Assembly (NCBI GenBank): GCA_015655975.1
Contig: DVEP01000026.1
Coordinates: forward strand, 1-64,000
DNA from: Eubacterium sp.
GTDB lineage: Bacteria > Bacillota > Clostridia > Oscillospirales > Acutalibacteraceae
Direction: 5' to 3'
Length of the DNA: 64,000 nt
In this document: one piece after another, positions 60,461 to 64,000 of the stretch
Layout: every line of letters begins with the position of its first letter
Numbering within the stretch: the stretch's first letter is position 1
The notes under the pieces: generated by a model
The model's database searches: none
What the model was told of the DNA's origin: nothing
The model's input: the letters and a program-made list of their open reading frames with translations, nothing else
Position numbers and translations under genes: made by a program

Positions 60461-61366
60461 ATGACAGATTTAGAAAAATTTAAAGGAATATTTACTGCGC
60501 TTAATGTTATTTATGATGAAAACGATAATGTTGATTTGGAAAAAATCAAGCAACTTGTAAATGTTTATAAATCTAAAGGCGTAAAAGGTATCTATGCCTG
60601 CGGTTCGACAGGAGAAGGTTTTCTTCTTTCTGTTCAAGAGAGAAAAGATGTTGCAAAAGCAATAGTTGAGGCAGCAAACGGAGAAATGACCGTCATTGTT
60701 CATGTAGGCAGTGCGTCAACTAAAGAAAGCGTTGAACTTGCAAAGCATTGTGAGGAAATCGGCGCAGACGCTGTTTCGGCAGTTCCTTGCGTGTACTATC
60801 ATCTTCCTGAGGAGTCTGTTGAACTTCATTGGAACACAATAATTGAGGCAACATCTTTGCCGTTCATCATTTACAATATCCCGCAGTTGACTGCGTTCAA
60901 TTTGAGTCCTGAACTTCTTGCTAAAATGGCAGAAAACCCAAAAGTAATAGGTGTTAAAAACTCTGCAGAACCTGTATATCTTATGGAAAGATATAAAACT
61001 GCCGTTAAAAAAGATTTCGTTGTTTTCAATGGGTCGGACGAGCAATATCTCGGCGGAAGAATGATGGGTGCAGACGCAGGTATCGGCGGTACATACGGTT
61101 GTATGCCTGAGTTGTTTGTAGCTCTTGATAAAATGATTAATAACGGCGAATACGACAAAGCAAAAGAACTTCAGACAAAAATTAACGATTGTATTTTCTC
61201 TCTGCTTTCTCACGCTTCGCTTTACGGTGCGGCAAAAGGCGTCATCTCTATCAGATACGGAATTGAATGCGGAAATCCGAGAAAACCGTTATTGCCTGTT
61301 GATAAAGAAGAAGTAAGATATATCGCCGAAAAAATTGAAAGGTATGTTGGTGAGTTGAATGTCTGA
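60461..61366 (+). CDS. nanA: N-acetylneuraminate lyase (DapA/NanA family)
   Basis: NanA splits sialic acid into N-acetylmannosamine and pyruvate. The 301-residue TIM barrel has YACGSTGEGFLLS (pyruvate carboxylate site), the tyrosine in FIIYNIPQLTAFNL, the Schiff-base lysine in VIGVKNSAEP, and DEQYLGGRMMGADAGIGGTYG. That last block favours sialic acid lyase over dihydrodipicolinate synthase. It is the first gene of a three-gene unit, with GGAGAG before the ATG. nanE, nanK and nagB are not in this window. DapA-like activity is the main alternative. Confidence 0.85.
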   Translation: MTDLEKFKGIFTALNVIYDENDNVDLEKIKQLVNVYKSKGVKGIYACGSTGEGFLLSVQERKDVAKAIVEAANGEMTVIVHVGSASTKESVELAKHCEEIGADAVSAVPCVYYHLPEESVELHWNTIIEATSLPFIIYNIPQLTAFNLSPELLAKMAENPKVIGVKNSAEPVYLMERYKTAVKKDFVVFNGSDEQYLGGRMMGADAGIGGTYGCMPELFVALDKMINNGEYDKAKELQTKINDCIFSLLSHASLYGAAKGVISIRYGIECGNPRKPLLPVDKEEVRYIAEKIERYVGELNV

Positions 61367-61985
61367 AAAAGAATTTGAAACTTTTGAAAATGAACTCGAC
61401 AGTCCTCTTGTTGTACATAAAGAAAGCGACGCTTCGTACAACGGTTGCCCAAATTTTGATTTGATGAATAAAACTGCAATCGACGAGAATGATACAGCGC
61501 CGAGCATTGAGCGACACAGATTCAAGAAGAAAAAGAAAAACCCGAATAAAAACAAAATCATAACTATTGTTTTACTTGTTGTTCTTGTAGCGGTTTGCGT
61601 CGGTGTAACCGTTCATTTTGTCAACAACAGTAAATCAAATGAGAATAAAAACAGTGTAACTGCCGAAGAAACTACAAAGAGTTTGTCCGAAGTGTTTAAA
61701 AACACCATCACTGTTCAGGGTACTACTATTTACTATGAGGCCGAAGTTATTGACAATGTTGTTGAACTTGAAAGTAATATTAAATTCCTGCCTAAAGATA
61801 CGCAGATTATAATTCAAAACGAACACGCTGATTCAGATTTCTTTGAAAGCGTAAAAGAAGTTGTTTTACAATGTGAATTTGAAAAAGAACCGAAAGTAGA
61901 GTTTATTCAGTCGTCGGGACTTAATGAAACAAGCCCTGAGGCTCAACAAAATCAGCAACAGGAAGATGTTTCAAATGCAGAATGA
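61359..61985 (+). CDS. Single-pass membrane protein, possible ExbD/TolR-like outer domain
   Basis: I do not recognise a named family. The 208-residue protein has an acidic then very basic cytosolic part (1-65, ending KKKKKNPNKNKI), one membrane helix (about 68-88) and a Thr/Asn-rich link. A small extracellular domain (about 115-185) has a pattern like ExbD/TolR: TVQGTTIYYEAEVI, a VELESNIKFL helix, DTQIIIQNE and a second helix ending in KVEFIQS. That likeness is by eye only. It overlaps nanA by 8 bases and the next gene by 11. Confidence 0.6.
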   Translation: MSEKEFETFENELDSPLVVHKESDASYNGCPNFDLMNKTAIDENDTAPSIERHRFKKKKKNPNKNKIITIVLLVVLVAVCVGVTVHFVNNSKSNENKNSVTAEETTKSLSEVFKNTITVQGTTIYYEAEVIDNVVELESNIKFLPKDTQIIIQNEHADSDFFESVKEVVLQCEFEKEPKVEFIQSSGLNETSPEAQQNQQQEDVSNAE

Positions 61986-62760
61986 TTTTTATTATAATTT
62001 AAAACAAAATATCGCTTTAAGTGATGAGGATTTTTCTTCATCACTTAAATTTATTAATGAAAAGTCAAATTTAAAATCATTTAACTGTGCAGAAAGATTG
62101 GGCGCAGTTTTGTTTTCTTCAAAAAAACTGTACGCCCAGTACAAAAAAGTCGGAATTGATGACAAGGTGTTTTTTGATACTATGAGCGATATAACCATTT
62201 GGTGTCATAATTGTTCAAAAAAAGGTTTGAAAAATACTGCGTGGTTAGTAAATCATCTCAATTTTGAACTTTTCAGGTTGGGCAGACTTCAATATCAGTT
62301 TGTAGATTTTCACCGACCGCTTTTCGTTGACAAAAACAGTGTCCCGCAAAATGTGGGTGAAAAGTGTATTTTTGTTCATATACCGCAAGGCGAAAAATTA
62401 GACTTCGATTCTTGTGTTAATTCGTTGTATGAAGCCGTTTCTTTTTTTGACAAATATTTTTCGTCGTACAGCTACAACTATTTTGTTTGTGAAAGTTGGC
62501 TTTTGTCAGAAACAAATAAAGAGTTTATGAAAGAAAATTCTAATATACTTAAATTTCAATCTCTTTTCAATACAGTAGGAAATATGGAATTTAATAAACA
62601 GGGGTATGAAAGAATTTTCGGCAAATACAGATTGTTCAAAAACAAATATCCGACAGATACGAGCCTGCAAAAAAACGCCAAAAACTATATTTTAAACGGC
62701 GGTAAACTCGGTGTCGGATATGGAATAATAGATAAAAATAAGTATAAAAAAACAGACTGA
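61975..62760 (+). CDS. GNAT-type acyltransferase-like protein (GNAT_C pattern)
   Basis: The 261-residue protein resembles the acyltransferase-like group with GNAT N and C domains, common but uncharacterised in Clostridia. The helical N-terminal part is followed by FRLGRLQYQFVDF, CIFVHIPQGEKLDFDSC, a CESWLLS segment and SNILKFQSLFN, the pattern I associate with that family. The start at 61975 has GGAAG 9 bases before it; an ATG at 61966 touches that site. It is the last gene of the nanA unit. Its substrate is unknown, and acetylation linked to sialic acid use would be a guess. Confidence 0.6.
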   Translation: MQNDFYYNLKQNIALSDEDFSSSLKFINEKSNLKSFNCAERLGAVLFSSKKLYAQYKKVGIDDKVFFDTMSDITIWCHNCSKKGLKNTAWLVNHLNFELFRLGRLQYQFVDFHRPLFVDKNSVPQNVGEKCIFVHIPQGEKLDFDSCVNSLYEAVSFFDKYFSSYSYNYFVCESWLLSETNKEFMKENSNILKFQSLFNTVGNMEFNKQGYERIFGKYRLFKNKYPTDTSLQKNAKNYILNGGKLGVGYGIIDKNKYKKTD

Positions 62761-62781
62761 CCTAAAATCAGTCTGTTTTTA
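62749..62781. terminator. Bidirectional terminator at the nanA operon end
   Basis: AAAACAGACTGA (62749-62760) pairs perfectly with TCAGTCTGTTTT (62768-62779). The left arm overlaps the stop codon of the acyltransferase-like gene. Confidence 0.85.
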
Positions 62782-62791
62782 TTTGTATATT

Positions 62792-64000
62792 TTATGCGAA
62801 TTTTGAAATATAACCCTCTACAAATATTAAAAGTACAATAATAGGAAGTATATAACTTACATATATTTGTACAAACTTGTTTTTAGGGAATTTAAGACCA
62901 ACGCCCTCATTTGCTTCTTTGAGGAAGTTTTTATAGCCCCAACCATATCTTCTTGTACAGAAGAGCAAGTAAATCAAACTGCCTAAAGGAAGTATGTTGT
63001 TGCTGATGATGAAGTCTTCCAAGTCGAGAATTGTGCTTCCTTCACCGAATGGTTGGAAACCGCTGAGCAGATTGAAACCGAATACGCACGGTAAAGAAAG
63101 AACAATGATTACAATACAATTTATGAGTATTGCTTTTTTTACACTGCAACCCGTTAAATCAACTGCAAATGATATGATGTTTTGGAAAACTGCGATGACG
63201 GTAGAAACAGCGGCAAATGTCATAAATAAGAAGAACATTGCACCCCAAATATTGCCGTTGTTCATATGGTTAAATACATTTGGCAGAGTGATGAATATGA
63301 GTGAAGGACCTGCATCGGGTTCAATATTGTAAGCAAAGCATGCAGGGAATATGATTAAGCCTGCTATGACAGCAACAAATGTGTCCAAAACAGTAACGCT
63401 GATTGCTTCGCCTGTAAGTCTTCTTTCTTTGCCTATGTAACTGCCGAAAATTGCAAGTGCGCCTATGCCTATGCTGAGGGTAAAGAATGCCTGTCCCATC
63501 GCTGCAAATACGCTTTCTCCTATTCCTGCTTTAACTAAATTGTCAAAATTAGGTTTTAAATAGAATTCAAGACCTTGTTTTGCTCCGTCTAAAGTGATGG
63601 AATGAATTGCCAAAATAACCATCAGTGCCAATAAACAAAGCATCATAACTTTTGTTATTCTTTCGACGCCTTTTTGAAGTCCGAGGCCGCACACGAAAAA
63701 ACAACCTACTACTATGATTACAACAAACACAATCATCAGTGTGGGGTTTGCAAGTGTGTTGCTGAATTCCGCCGAAACCTGCTCGGCATTCATTCCTTTA
63801 AAATCGTTTCCGATCATTTTAAAGAAATACAGCAACATCCAGCCTGCAACTGTTGTGTAGAACATCATGAGTATATAGTTGCCTGCCATACCCATATATT
63901 TGCTCAAGTGCCATTTTGAGCCTTTGGGTTCAAGGACATCGTAAGATTTTGCTATGCTTTTCTGACTTGCTCTGCCTACTGAAAACTCCATAACTACAAT
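62792..64000 (-). CDS. Sodium-dependent amino-acid transporter (NSS family), 5' end outside window
   Basis: This LeuT/NSS-type symporter imports an amino acid with sodium. The reading frame is open to the window edge. MEFSVGRASQKS, which in complete members sits about 40-50 residues in, shows that the first membrane helix and start codon lie beyond base 64000. The visible 402 residues hold about ten membrane segments, including GMAGNYILMMFYTTVAGWMLLYFF and AMGQAFFTLSIGIGALAIFGSY. The C-terminal helix ends at ISKFA. Tryptophan or tyrosine transporters of this family occur in bacteria; the substrate here is not readable. Confidence 0.9.
   Translation of the reverse strand: MVVMEFSVGRASQKSIAKSYDVLEPKGSKWHLSKYMGMAGNYILMMFYTTVAGWMLLYFFKMIGNDFKGMNAEQVSAEFSNTLANPTLMIVFVVIIVVGCFFVCGLGLQKGVERITKVMMLCLLALMVILAIHSITLDGAKQGLEFYLKPNFDNLVKAGIGESVFAAMGQAFFTLSIGIGALAIFGSYIGKERRLTGEAISVTVLDTFVAVIAGLIIFPACFAYNIEPDAGPSLIFITLPNVFNHMNNGNIWGAMFFLFMTFAAVSTVIAVFQNIISFAVDLTGCSVKKAILINCIVIIVLSLPCVFGFNLLSGFQPFGEGSTILDLEDFIISNNILPLGSLIYLLFCTRRYGWGYKNFLKEANEGVGLKFPKNKFVQIYVSYILPIIVLLIFVEGYISKFA

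Noticed and set aside
1..64000. CRISPR arrays, rRNA or tRNA genes, insertion sequences, toxin-antitoxin pairs, phage genes
   Set aside because: Read through on both strands; no repeat-spacer array, transposase motif or RNA gene signature was found.

Overview
The window looks like a chromosome segment of a low-GC, Gram-positive anaerobe of the class Clostridia, probably a gut Ruminococcaceae/Oscillospiraceae-type bacterium. This is inferred from several features. There are T-box leaders on trp and pheST. There is a clostridial cmk-plsC-ispH/S1 cluster with IspH fused to S1 domains. An IreB homologue, CdaA-CdaR, a CD1247-like zinc ribbon next to efp and AGGAGG-type ribosome binding sites are also present. 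No rRNA, tRNA, CRISPR array, insertion sequence or intact phage gene was seen.

Layout. Bases 1-1750 are an AT-rich, decayed stretch with terminator hairpins, a broken HAD-family phosphatase gene and a remnant resembling a small mobile-element protein. Bases 1759-8653 hold a complete tryptophan operon, trpEGDCFBA. Its leader carries a promoter, a Trp T-box with terminator, a second terminator-like hairpin and then a 25-codon reading frame with two adjacent Trp codons. That frame ends 9 bases before the trpE ribosome binding site. This stacked leader resembles the T-box plus Trp-codon leader peptide known for the Bacillus subtilis anti-TRAP operon and is the most interesting item here. Bases 9000-13550 hold a small secreted protein and a GntR/ABC operon with a promoter-operator. 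Bases 13600-15600 hold rpsU, aroQ, efp and a Cys/Asp-rich zinc-ribbon protein.

From 15650 to 28100 almost everything is on the minus strand: cdaA-cdaR (c-di-AMP synthesis), a cysteine desulfurase with a DUF3343 partner, ireB with an unknown gene, a TrpXYZ-type ABC importer, pheST with a T-box, and a sialidase without a signal peptide. From 28200 to 39700 come an iron-type alcohol dehydrogenase, DegV, a surface-anchored unknown, DUF378, ManA, an ABC-F protein, a flavoprotein and cmk-plsC-ispH/S1. From 39800 to 47100 there are an O-antigen-ligase-like polymerase, two tandem membrane-anchored parvulin foldases, a coiled-coil gene coupled to a lone fumarase beta subunit, and a RodA-type protein.

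From 47200 to the end the genes are fhs, tsaE, tsaB and rpiB, then a heterodimeric ABC exporter and a MATE pump. After these come a GPH-type sugar symporter with a 340-residue coiled-coil tail, ppa-cca, and a sialic-acid lyase operon with two unknown partners behind a palindromic operator. The 5'-truncated end of a sodium-dependent amino-acid transporter closes the window.

Common themes are tryptophan supply (biosynthesis plus a possible importer), sialic acid use (sialidase at 26.7-28.1 kb, lyase at 60.5 kb, sugar symporter at 55.9 kb), and envelope and translation housekeeping. Promoters are mostly sigma-A type with 16-17 base spacers. An extended -10 of the form TATGATAAAAT recurs. Functions come from motif recognition by eye; no database search was run.
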